Part shown: one piece after another, positions 1 through 4,529 of the stretch | Layout: each line of letters begins with the position of its first letter | Position numbering within the stretch: the first letter of the stretch is position 1 | Assembly: GCA_009777005.1 (NCBI GenBank) | Contig: WRMT01000038.1 | Location: forward strand, 1 to 15,083 | Reading direction: 5' to 3' | DNA length: 15,083 bases | From: Methanobrevibacter sp. | GTDB taxonomy: Archaea > Methanobacteriota > Methanobacteria > Methanobacteriales > Methanobacteriaceae | Translations under genes and position numbers: made by a program | The notes under the pieces: model-generated | What the model was told of the DNA's origin: nothing | The model's database searches: none | The model's input: only the letters and a program-made list of their open reading frames with translations

Positions 1-13
1 TTTCATATTTATG

Positions 14-33
14 AATATTAACCCATTAATATT
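14..33. repeat. 8-bp perfect inverted repeat
   Basis: AATATTAA and TTAATATT are separated by CCCA, giving an 8-bp stem with a 4-base loop. It lies about 180 bases upstream of the small gene that starts near 212. It could be an operator, a transcript hairpin or the tail of a gene outside the window. The stem is made only of A and T, so chance is possible. Confidence 0.4.
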
Positions 34-211
34 AAAAATGATTTAAAATAGTCATTTATATTTAGAATAAAAAGAAATAAAAGATTATTTGATGATAATA
101 AAATATTTATTAAGCGAAAAATTTCTTCTCAAGCTATTATAAAAAAGGATAATTATTAATAATAAATGAAATAAAAATATTATATTAAAAATAATTGTGT
201 AAGTGATAAAT

Positions 212-433
212 ATGTTCAAGTATTTCGAAGCTCATTATATAGAATCTGAAACAACTATCATTTTAAAACTTAGTCCTAATGAAGAAATTAAGTTTTATCT
301 TGAATCAGAAGAAGTAGAAAAAGGTAAAGAAGCAATAGCTAAATTAAAATTAATTAACAATGTTTTAGATGAAATAATAGCATGTGAAAAAAGAACTGAA
401 ATAGAAAATTTCATTATTGTACCAATATCATAA
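212..433 (+). CDS. small acidic hypothetical protein, 73 aa
   Basis: I do not recognise this protein. The frame is open from a GTG at 203, but I prefer the ATG at 212: the sequence AAGTGAT (201-207) resembles the 3' half of the archaeal Shine-Dalgarno AGGAGGTGAT and stands five bases before that ATG, whereas a GTG at 203 would sit inside it. The product is soluble-looking, with no signal peptide or membrane segment. It has a beta-strand-like start (TTIILKLS), a charged, probably helical middle rich in Glu and Lys (EEVEKGKEAIAKLK) and one Cys (ACEKR). The mixed, non-repetitive composition supports real coding. It stands alone, with no operon partner. A small structural or regulatory protein is possible, but nothing points to a function. 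Confidence 0.6.
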   Translation: MFKYFEAHYIESETTIILKLSPNEEIKFYLESEEVEKGKEAIAKLKLINNVLDEIIACEKRTEIENFIIVPIS

Positions 434-468
434 ATAATATCTCATATAATAAAGGTTTGCCTTATATT

Positions 469-529
469 TAGCTATTCTCAAGTTAAGAAAGATAGCTATT
501 ATCATGACCTGTTATCTAATGTTTTTTTT
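469..529 (+). terminator. possible terminator of the small gene
   Basis: TAGCTAT (469-475) and ATAGCTA (492-498) form a perfect 7-bp stem with a 16-base loop. A run of eight T follows at 522-529. It begins 36 bases after the stop codon at 433. The 23-base gap between stem and T-run is longer than usual, but archaeal termination depends mainly on the T-run. Confidence 0.35.
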
Positions 530-934
530 ATCTTTATAAAATATATCTTTATTGAATGTTCATTATATTAATAAAATTAATATCCAACTATCTTAAGCTT
601 GAAAGACTCAAGTATTTTTTCTTAAAATTCAGTATTTTTATTCTAATTTTTATATATTTATATGAATTAATTATTTGATTCAAATGGTCCTTAGCTAATC
701 ACATATTTTACTACTTTTAGAAGAGGTAAAAGGTTTTTTCCCAAGGGACTAAATGTCTTTCCTTTTTCAATGGACTAAAATTTTTATCATTATTTCACTC
801 TACTTTGACTTCTTGGTGGTATATGATTAGTTCAATATTGCAATTTAGGGTATTAATAAAAAAATATAATTTTTGATAATTATAGGATTATTACCAAACT
901 TCTTTCATTAAAATTAGTATTCCTATATAAATAA

Positions 935-1063
935 ACAAGATTTTTAGGAAAATTATTTGGCAATGACCTATATGCTCTTCTTGTAAAATTCTTCAAATTG
1001 TCTTATAAATCAAGCACCTTAATAACTATTGAAAAGGTTCTAAAAGTAGATTTATCAAAATAA
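935..1063 (+). pseudogene. possible gene relic, 42 codons without a start
   Basis: An open stretch of 42 codons, bounded by stop codons at 932 and 1061, reads with a protein-like composition (RFLGKLFGNDLYALLVKFF, then ITIEKVLKVDLSK). It has no ATG/GTG/TTG at its left edge. The pattern of a compact helix, then 'LITIEKVLKVDLSK', resembles the start of a winged-helix regulator in which a recognition helix would follow, but it stops before that helix. A terminator-like hairpin at 1142-1165 lies 80 bases downstream, which suits the end of a once longer gene. The regulator reading is only an impression, and a chance open frame is a real alternative. Confidence 0.25.
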
Positions 1064-1141
1064 TAATTTTTTCAATCAAAGTTAGTTATAATTTTCATTA
1101 AAATTTAAATAATAATTATAATTAGTGTTGTTTTTTTAAAT

Positions 1142-1165
1142 AAAAGAAAAAAACTTCTTTTTTTT
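1142..1165 (+). terminator. hairpin plus T-run
   Basis: AAAAGAA (1142-1148) and TTCTTTT (1155-1161) form a perfect 7-bp stem around AAAAAC, and the T-run continues to 1165. It has intrinsic-terminator shape for + strand transcription. The only candidate upstream is the relic at 935-1063. Confidence 0.35.
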
Positions 1166-1227
1166 ACTTTTTAAAAATAAAAATTATTGAAATAAAAAAA
1201 TAGATAATGTGAAGCTATTGTGGGATT

Positions 1228-1344
1228 TTACCATTTGAACTTTTCACAAAATTTCTGGTAAGATTTCCATTGTTCCTTTGTGACTTATTGAAGTCCTGAG
1301 AATTGATGTATTTCAAATTTTAAAATCTTCACTAGATATACATA
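1228..1344 (-). pseudogene. possible decayed gene 3' end on the minus strand
   Basis: Read on the minus strand, this stretch gives YVYLVKILKFEIHQFSGLQ, an in-frame stop, then VTKEQWKSYQKFCEKFKW and a final stop at 1230-1228. The second half, with two Trp, one Cys and an amphipathic Lys/Phe pattern, is unlike the Ile/Asn/Lys/Phe noise expected from random AT-rich DNA. It could be the C-terminal end of a transposase or other gene interrupted by a nonsense change (the stop is TAA where CAA or GAA would restore the frame). I cannot name the family, and the evidence is composition alone. Confidence 0.22.
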
Positions 1345-1439
1345 ATAATACAATATTAATAATGTCTCTTAAATTGTTATACAAGTCTAATTTTTTTATT
1401 TAGTTTTAAAAATTTTAGCTTTTTTTTTCATGTTCAAAT

Positions 1440-1462
1440 AATTTATCAAGTTGAGATAAATT
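1440..1462. repeat. 8-bp inverted repeat beside the tandem array
   Basis: AATTTATC (1440-1447) and GATAAATT (1455-1462) form a perfect 8-bp stem with a 7-base loop (AAGTTGA). The right arm overlaps by two bases the first unit of the 19-bp tandem array, so the two may be parts of one element. Confidence 0.45.
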
Positions 1463-1536
1463 TTATTATTTCATATTAATTTTATTATTTCCTGTTAATT
1501 TATTTATTTTGTGTTAATTTTTTTATTTCATACTTA
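1461..1536. repeat. 19-bp tandem repeat, four head-to-tail copies
   Basis: Four units of exactly 19 bp lie end to end at 1461-1479, 1480-1498, 1499-1517 and 1518-1536. The first is TTTTATTATTTCATATTAA; the others differ at a few positions but keep the TTTAT...TTA frame. There are no spacers, so it is not a CRISPR array. It lies about 140 bases upstream of the nuclease gene and 45 bases upstream of its likely promoter box, a position that suits repeated protein-binding sites. Replication slippage in simple AT-rich DNA is the null explanation. Confidence 0.65.
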
Positions 1537-1580
1537 TTTTTCAATTTGAAGTGAAATTTGCTGTTTAATTTAAGCAATAA

Positions 1581-1588
1581 TTTATATA
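1581..1588 (+). promoter_or_regulatory. candidate TATA box for the nuclease gene
   Basis: TTTATATA matches the methanogen box-A consensus and is preceded by an A-rich stretch (AAGCAATAA) that could serve as a BRE. Transcription would start near 1611, giving a leader of roughly 70 bases. A second AT-box (TATATATTTT from 1650) sits so close to the ribosome binding site that it would leave almost no leader. Confidence 0.35.
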
Positions 1589-1678
1589 CTTCTTTGTTTT
1601 AATAGTTACATGTCTTTATTTATTTTTTTCATTGATTAATGGGAAAAATATATATTTTATTAAATTGAAAAATAAGGA

Positions 1679-2551
1679 GTGATTAAAATTAGTAATGATG
1701 AAGAAAATATTAATTTCCTAAACGACTACTTGTTTCCCAAAATTTTTGGTGAAAAAGGTTGTGAAGAAGAAACCTTATATCTGATTAACACATTGGCTGA
1801 AAAAAATTTTAAATCTTTGACTTATGTTCCTAATGAACTTAAAGGCAAGTATAAAATGAATAAAAAGTCAATTACTGATGTTCTTGTTAAGATTGATGAT
1901 GATAATTATGTCAGTATTGAGGCTCAAATTGAAAAGCAGGATGATTTTCACAAAAGATGTCAGTTTTATTACTGTAAAATGACTCCTGCTTTTCTTTTAG
2001 AAGGTGATGACTATGAAAATTTGCCTTTGGTAGTGATGATAAATATTTTAAATTTTAACTTGCATAAAACAGGATACTATCGTAGTAAATTCGTACCATG
2101 GGATGAAATATGCAAAAAACTCACATTAGACGATATTCAAGAAACACATTTCATAGAACTACCTACATTAAGACGAGAACTAAAAAAACGTGAATTAGAT
2201 TTAAACGATCCTAAAGTCAGATTAAACATACTTTTTAATAAAAAAACACCAAAAAAATTACTACAAAAGGTGATAAAAATGGATAAACATATCAATAAGA
2301 TGTATGAAAAAGCACAACTAGCATTACAAAATCAAGAAGAATATTTAGCATACATTAGAGCTGAACAAGCAGAACTAGACAGAAAAGCTCAGATAAAATA
2401 TGGAGAAAGGAAAGGAGAAAGGAATGGAGTTAAAAAAGGAAAAATTGAAGGAAAGATGGAAGTAGCTATCAAACTTAAAAAATTAGCTTATCCTATTAAA
2501 GAAATAGCTGAAGTCACTGGAATTTCTGTGGAAAAAATAAGAGAAATATGA
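1679..2551 (+). CDS. Rpn-family PD-(D/E)XK nuclease / putative transposase protein
   Basis: This looks like the recombination-promoting nuclease (Rpn) group, often annotated as 'PD-(D/E)XK nuclease family transposase' (PF12784 type). The N-terminus has the family's opening (FLNDYLFPKIFGEKG, residues 13-27). The nuclease core follows: Asp67 in ITDVLVKI, then Glu81-Ala-Gln83 in VSIEAQIEKQ, the usual D...ExQ form. A conserved middle (GYYRSKFVPWDE) leads to a Lys/Glu-rich helical tail with KGxxEGK repeats and a closing helix-turn segment (YPIKEIAEVTGISVEKIREI). At 290 residues it is close to full length for the family. Members cut DNA and can raise RecA-independent recombination in E. coli; the role in archaea is not known. 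The start is doubtful: the GTG at 1679 lies within the Shine-Dalgarno AGGAGTGAT (1675-1683), so initiation at the ATT at 1688 (287 aa) is better placed. No partner gene adjoins. Confidence 0.88.
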   Translation: MIKISNDEENINFLNDYLFPKIFGEKGCEEETLYLINTLAEKNFKSLTYVPNELKGKYKMNKKSITDVLVKIDDDNYVSIEAQIEKQDDFHKRCQFYYCKMTPAFLLEGDDYENLPLVVMINILNFNLHKTGYYRSKFVPWDEICKKLTLDDIQETHFIELPTLRRELKKRELDLNDPKVRLNILFNKKTPKKLLQKVIKMDKHINKMYEKAQLALQNQEEYLAYIRAEQAELDRKAQIKYGERKGERNGVKKGKIEGKMEVAIKLKKLAYPIKEIAEVTGISVEKIREI

Positions 2552-2726
2552 ATTGAATCGACTATATGAAGTTAATGGGGAGTTACTATTCTAATCTTTT
2601 AAAAAATTCCTAGAAACTTCACATGGTCCTTTTTAATGTATATTATTACTGAATGTTCGTTTTTATCTTAGATATAAACTTTTCTTTGATAAAATTTTTT
2701 TTGATATTTTATGAAAAAATTTATTA

Positions 2727-2736
2727 TTTTTTTTTT
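2727..2736 (+). terminator. T-run downstream of the nuclease gene
   Basis: Ten consecutive T at 2727-2736, within a longer T-rich stretch, lie 176 bases after the nuclease stop codon. Archaeal RNA polymerase terminates at such tracts without needing a hairpin. No convincing stem precedes it. Other T-runs nearby could serve equally well. Confidence 0.3.
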
Positions 2737-2901
2737 AAAATTTTATTTGATAAATTTTAGCTTATAATTTAAATTTTATTTTATTTTTAGTTTTTTATTA
2801 AAATATAATAATAATTATTTTTTATTTTAATTTTTATCTTTTTTTTAAAGTTATTTTTCAAAAATATCATTCTAAAACCTAGATGTATACTTTCAAAACT
2901 A

Positions 2902-2919
2902 ACCGCAAAGTATATATAG
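2902..2919 (+). promoter_or_regulatory. BRE/TATA-like promoter candidate
   Basis: CCGCAAAGTATATATAG combines a purine-rich BRE-like stretch with an eight-base TATA box, and the local sequence is less AT-rich than its surroundings. Transcription would start near 2940. No coding frame follows, and the adhesin leader ORF is about 1.4 kb away. Any transcript would therefore be a non-coding RNA or a very long leader. A second TATATAAG occurs 17 bases on. Confidence 0.35.
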
Positions 2920-3153
2920 TAAGACTTGTATATAAGTGCTATAGTTAATGAGAGGGATTGCTTAAAACTTCTTGTATTAAATATTTTTATATTTTATTAT
3001 ATCGATTATTTTGCTTTCCATTTGCTTTATTAACTATTATTTATGCTGTGATTAATTAATATTATTATATTAAACATTTATTATATTAATTTCATAGTGA
3101 ATTTTTTTATATTCAGATATAGACTATACAATTAATACAACTTATTTTTTTAT

Positions 3154-3309
3154 TTAATGAGAGAAAAATATTAAAACAAGTAAAATTGTTTTCATCTGAT
3201 CATTAAACTTATAATTCATACTCTATATCAGATTTAGAAACATTTCTAATGTTTATTTTTGTTAAATGAGAGATAATAAAAACAAGTAAATTGTTTTCAT
3301 CTGATCATT
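3154..3309. repeat. about 50-bp direct repeat, two copies, each with a hairpin
   Basis: Copies lie at 3154-3204 and 3263-3309, about 105 bases apart, and share AATGAGAGA, AACAAGTAAA and the 3' block TTGTTTTCATCTGATCATT. Each contains AAAACAA and TTGTTTT as a perfect 7-bp inverted repeat (3173-3179 with 3186-3192; 3279-3285 with 3291-3297). The loop is GTAAAA in one copy and GTAAA in the other, so the stem survives the length change. Confidence 0.7.
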
Positions 3310-3329
3310 TGTAACCCAAAAATTTTATT

Positions 3330-3466
3330 GTACTATGATATTTTACTATTATACTGATAATTTTATATTGTACAAATTATTTTTCTAAGTACTAATAAAT
3401 AATTTTACTTTAGTACGAATAATTTTTTAAAGTACGAATAATTTTTCTAAGTACTAATATTTTAAC
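3330..3466. repeat. iteron-like array with GTAC cores, about 19-bp period
   Basis: GTAC cores start at 3330, 3370, 3389, 3413, 3432 and 3451, with a variant ATAC at 3351. Steps are 21, 19, 19, 24, 19 and 19 bases. The best units read AGTACGAATAATTTTTCTA, and flanking positions are conserved beyond the core. GTAC is self-complementary, and 3375-3404 adds an outer dyad (AATTATT with AATAATT) around the core at 3389. Regular spacing without spacers looks like clustered protein-binding sites. No replication gene is present to support an origin. Confidence 0.65.
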
Positions 3467-3487
3467 TTTAAACGATTGATTAAAACT

Positions 3488-3537
3488 AGCTATTTCTAGC
3501 TGAATTTCACTGTTTAAAGCTGATTTCTGGGTTTAAT
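3488..3537. repeat. AGCTGA tandem repeat, two full copies and one partial
   Basis: AGCTGAATTTCACTGTTTAA (3498-3517) is followed directly by AGCTGATTTCTGGGTTTAAT (3518-3537) and preceded by a short AGCTATTTCT (3488-3497). The unit is 20 bp and differs from the GTAC units just upstream. Confidence 0.5.
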
Positions 3538-3608
3538 ATTTCACAAAAATCTTTTATTAATATTAATTTATTAAACTTATTATATTTGTAATAGTATAAT
3601 TTTTTAAT

Positions 3609-3660
3609 AGTATATTGTCCTTTTATAATATTTTTTTATTATTATATTAGACAATATATT
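3609..3660. repeat. 11-bp inverted repeat flanking a 30-base AT core
   Basis: AGTATATTGTC (3609-3619) pairs with GACAATATATT (3650-3660) over 11 positions with one G-T pair. The inner nine bases are perfect. The 30-base loop is almost pure A/T. It could fold in RNA, or be a small element with terminal inverted repeats; I see no flanking target duplication. Confidence 0.5.
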
Positions 3661-3672
3661 ATAGATATTATA

Positions 3673-3746
3673 GGGATTTTTTTTGATTATTATAAATAAG
3701 CATTTTTATTATGATATGGAGTTTTTTGGATTATCAAAAATAAGTA
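3673..3746. repeat. 45-bp tandem duplication
   Basis: The block at 3673-3702 (GG, T-run, GATTAT, AATAAGCAT) recurs at 3718-3746 (GG, T-run, GGATTATC, AATAAGTAT). The two copies differ by scattered substitutions, and a third weak remnant (TAGGATTCTTAGTATTAT) follows. Confidence 0.5.
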
Positions 3747-3821
3747 TTATATGATTATTGTATAGGATTCTTAGTATTATATATTATCTTAAGGTGATAA
3801 TAAGGGATTTTAGGATTTAAA

Positions 3822-3858
3822 GGTAATGGTTTAAAAAATTTAAATATTTTCCATTACT
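3822..3858 (+). repeat. hairpin-forming inverted repeat
   Basis: GGTAATGG (3822-3829) pairs with CCATTACT (3851-3858), seven Watson-Crick pairs plus one G-U in RNA, with a 21-base AT loop. The stem is relatively GC-rich for this region, which makes it less likely to be chance than the all-AT dyads. It may be a transcript structure if a promoter lies upstream. Confidence 0.4.
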
Positions 3859-3892
3859 ATGGGATGATTTAATCTGTATTTGTCTTTTAAAC

Positions 3893-3913
3893 AATATGTA
3901 CATATTAATATGT
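3893..3913. promoter_or_regulatory. overlapping palindromes, operator-like
   Basis: AATATGTACATATT (3893-3906) is a perfect 14-bp palindrome. ACATATTAATATGT (3900-3913) is a second perfect palindrome sharing its right half. Together they give three ATATGT half-sites in the order forward, reverse, forward. The first palindrome centres on GTAC, the same core as the array at 3330-3466. It sits just before the first TATA-containing 121-bp module, a position suited to a repressor or activator site. Confidence 0.5.
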
Positions 3914-3945
3914 TTTTACACTATTACAGATTTTTTTTATAGATG

Positions 3946-4260
3946 TATATATAACATTGTGATATTTTTGTATTCTGGCAATTATCTCATTGTCTTTATT
4001 CATTTGTATTTTTTTTCTTTAAATGAGTATGTTTTTTTAAACTGATACAAGAATTTCGCTAAAAGTTTATTATAACATTGTTATATCTTTGTATTCTACT
4101 AATCGTATAAGGGTCTTTAATTATTGTTATGGTGATTTTCATCATTTGAATATGTTTAGGGAACTGTATACAGGAATTTTATCATATGCATTCCTTCTAA
4201 GATTTCTATGTTTGTGTTCTGGTAAATGAATAAAGATCTTTAATTAGCTTTCAATGATTT
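3946..4260 (+). promoter_or_regulatory. 121-123-bp direct repeat, three degenerate copies, possible tandem promoters
   Basis: The anchor TTTGTATTCT occurs at 3967 and 4088, with TTTGTGTTCT at 4211, giving steps of 121 and 123 bases. Copies 1 and 2 both open with a TATA-like box followed by ATAACATTG (TATATATAAC near 3946; TTTATTATAAC near 4065) and share an end block (TATGTTT...AACTG.TACA.GAATTT). Copies 2 and 3 share TCTTTAATTA and TGATTTT. An extra copy of the end block seems present at 3907-3950. The two TATA-like boxes lie about 310-430 bases upstream of the leader ORF and are the best visible promoter candidates for the adhesin. Confidence 0.6.
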
Positions 4261-4371
4261 TATTTAATGTTTTAAAAAATAATTGAGGAATAATTGAGAT
4301 TTCTTTATTGGTAAATGTTTTGATTAATGATAATAATTTTAATAAAAATTTTTTAAAAGGAGATTATTTTT

Positions 4372-4443
4372 ATGAATAAAAGTTTTTTAATGGAATATGG
4401 AGGATTTCATGGTTTTAATAACCATAAAGGAGGTTTTGTATGA
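4372..4443 (+). CDS. 23-aa leader ORF overlapping the adhesin start
   Basis: ATG at 4372 follows a strong ribosome binding site (AAAAGGAGAT, from 4356) at good spacing. The 23 codons encode a Gly/Phe/His/Asn-rich peptide (MNKSFLMEYGGFHGF, then NNHKGGFV) and stop with TGA at 4441-4443, overlapping the adhesin ATG as ATGA. The adhesin ribosome binding site AAAGGAGG lies inside it, encoding Lys-Gly-Gly. The arrangement is typical of translational coupling: ribosomes finishing the leader can restart on the adhesin, and leader translation clears its ribosome binding site. The peptide matches no family I know, and its sequence may matter less than its act of translation. A chance small ORF is the alternative. 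Confidence 0.55.
   Translation: MNKSFLMEYGGFHGFNNHKGGFV
4426..4433 (+). promoter_or_regulatory. ribosome binding site of the adhesin gene
   Basis: AAAGGAGG, nearly the full complement of the archaeal 16S 3' end, stands six bases before the ATG at 4440 and fixes that start. Confidence 0.85.
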
Positions 4444-4529
4444 AAAGGGATAATAAGTTAAAAGTTAAGGTAGCCTTAGCTATAGCTATAGCTTTATTAT
4501 TCTTTTCATGTTTACAATCAGCTGCTGCA
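4440..4529 (+). other. signal peptide of the adhesin
   Basis: Residues 1-30 have a basic start (MKRDNKLKVKV), a hydrophobic core (ALAIAIALLFF) and a small-residue end (SAAA) just before Cys31, a good Sec signal peptidase I site. The -3 to +1 residues AAAC also resemble a weak lipobox, but the -3 position lacks the usual Leu/Val. Confidence 0.88.

Larger units (their letters stand above)
434..1678. other. 1.2-kb AT-rich intergenic region with gene relics and repeats
   Basis: No intact gene is visible. Itemised separately are a hairpin/T-run (469-529), two possible gene relics (935-1063 and 1228-1344), a terminator-like hairpin (1142-1165), a hairpin next to a 19-bp tandem array (1440-1536) and a promoter-like box (1581-1588). 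Two related 21-bp blocks ending in GGACTAAA(A)T lie at 734-754 and 761-781. A TTTATATA box at 649-656 and a TATATAAAT at 925-933 have no clear gene; the latter directly precedes the relic at 935. Confidence 0.7.
2552..4371. other. 1.8-kb gene-free region dense in repeats
   Basis: No reading frame of gene quality is visible on either strand. From 2660 to 2860 the + strand is strongly T-rich with little structure. From about 2880 there is a succession of different elements, each listed separately: a promoter-like box, a hairpin repeat in two copies, a GTAC-centred array, an AGCT array, a long inverted repeat, a 45-bp duplication, a hairpin, overlapping palindromes, and a 121-123-bp module in three copies. 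The region ends at the leader ORF of the giant adhesin, so adhesin control is the most likely job of the right half. Confidence 0.75.

Noticed and set aside
203..211. GTG at 203 as the start of the small gene
   Set aside because: The GTG falls within the likely ribosome binding site AAGTGAT (201-207) of the better-placed ATG at 212.
1228..1344. Complete insertion sequence in the 434-1678 gap
   Set aside because: No terminal inverted repeats, target duplications or full-length transposase frame could be found; only a short possible fragment is visible.
1461..1536. CRISPR array
   Set aside because: Units are 19 bp and directly abutting, with no spacers, and no cas gene is present. The other arrays in the window also lack unique spacers of even length.
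3330..3466. Replication origin
   Set aside because: The iteron-like array would fit, but no Orc1/Cdc6 or replication gene adjoins and no long origin-recognition-box sequence with a G-rich end is present.
3609..3660. Riboswitch or tRNA in the gap before the adhesin
   Set aside because: Stems are isolated and almost all A/T. No cloverleaf, TTCGA loop or conserved aptamer core was seen between 2552 and 4371.
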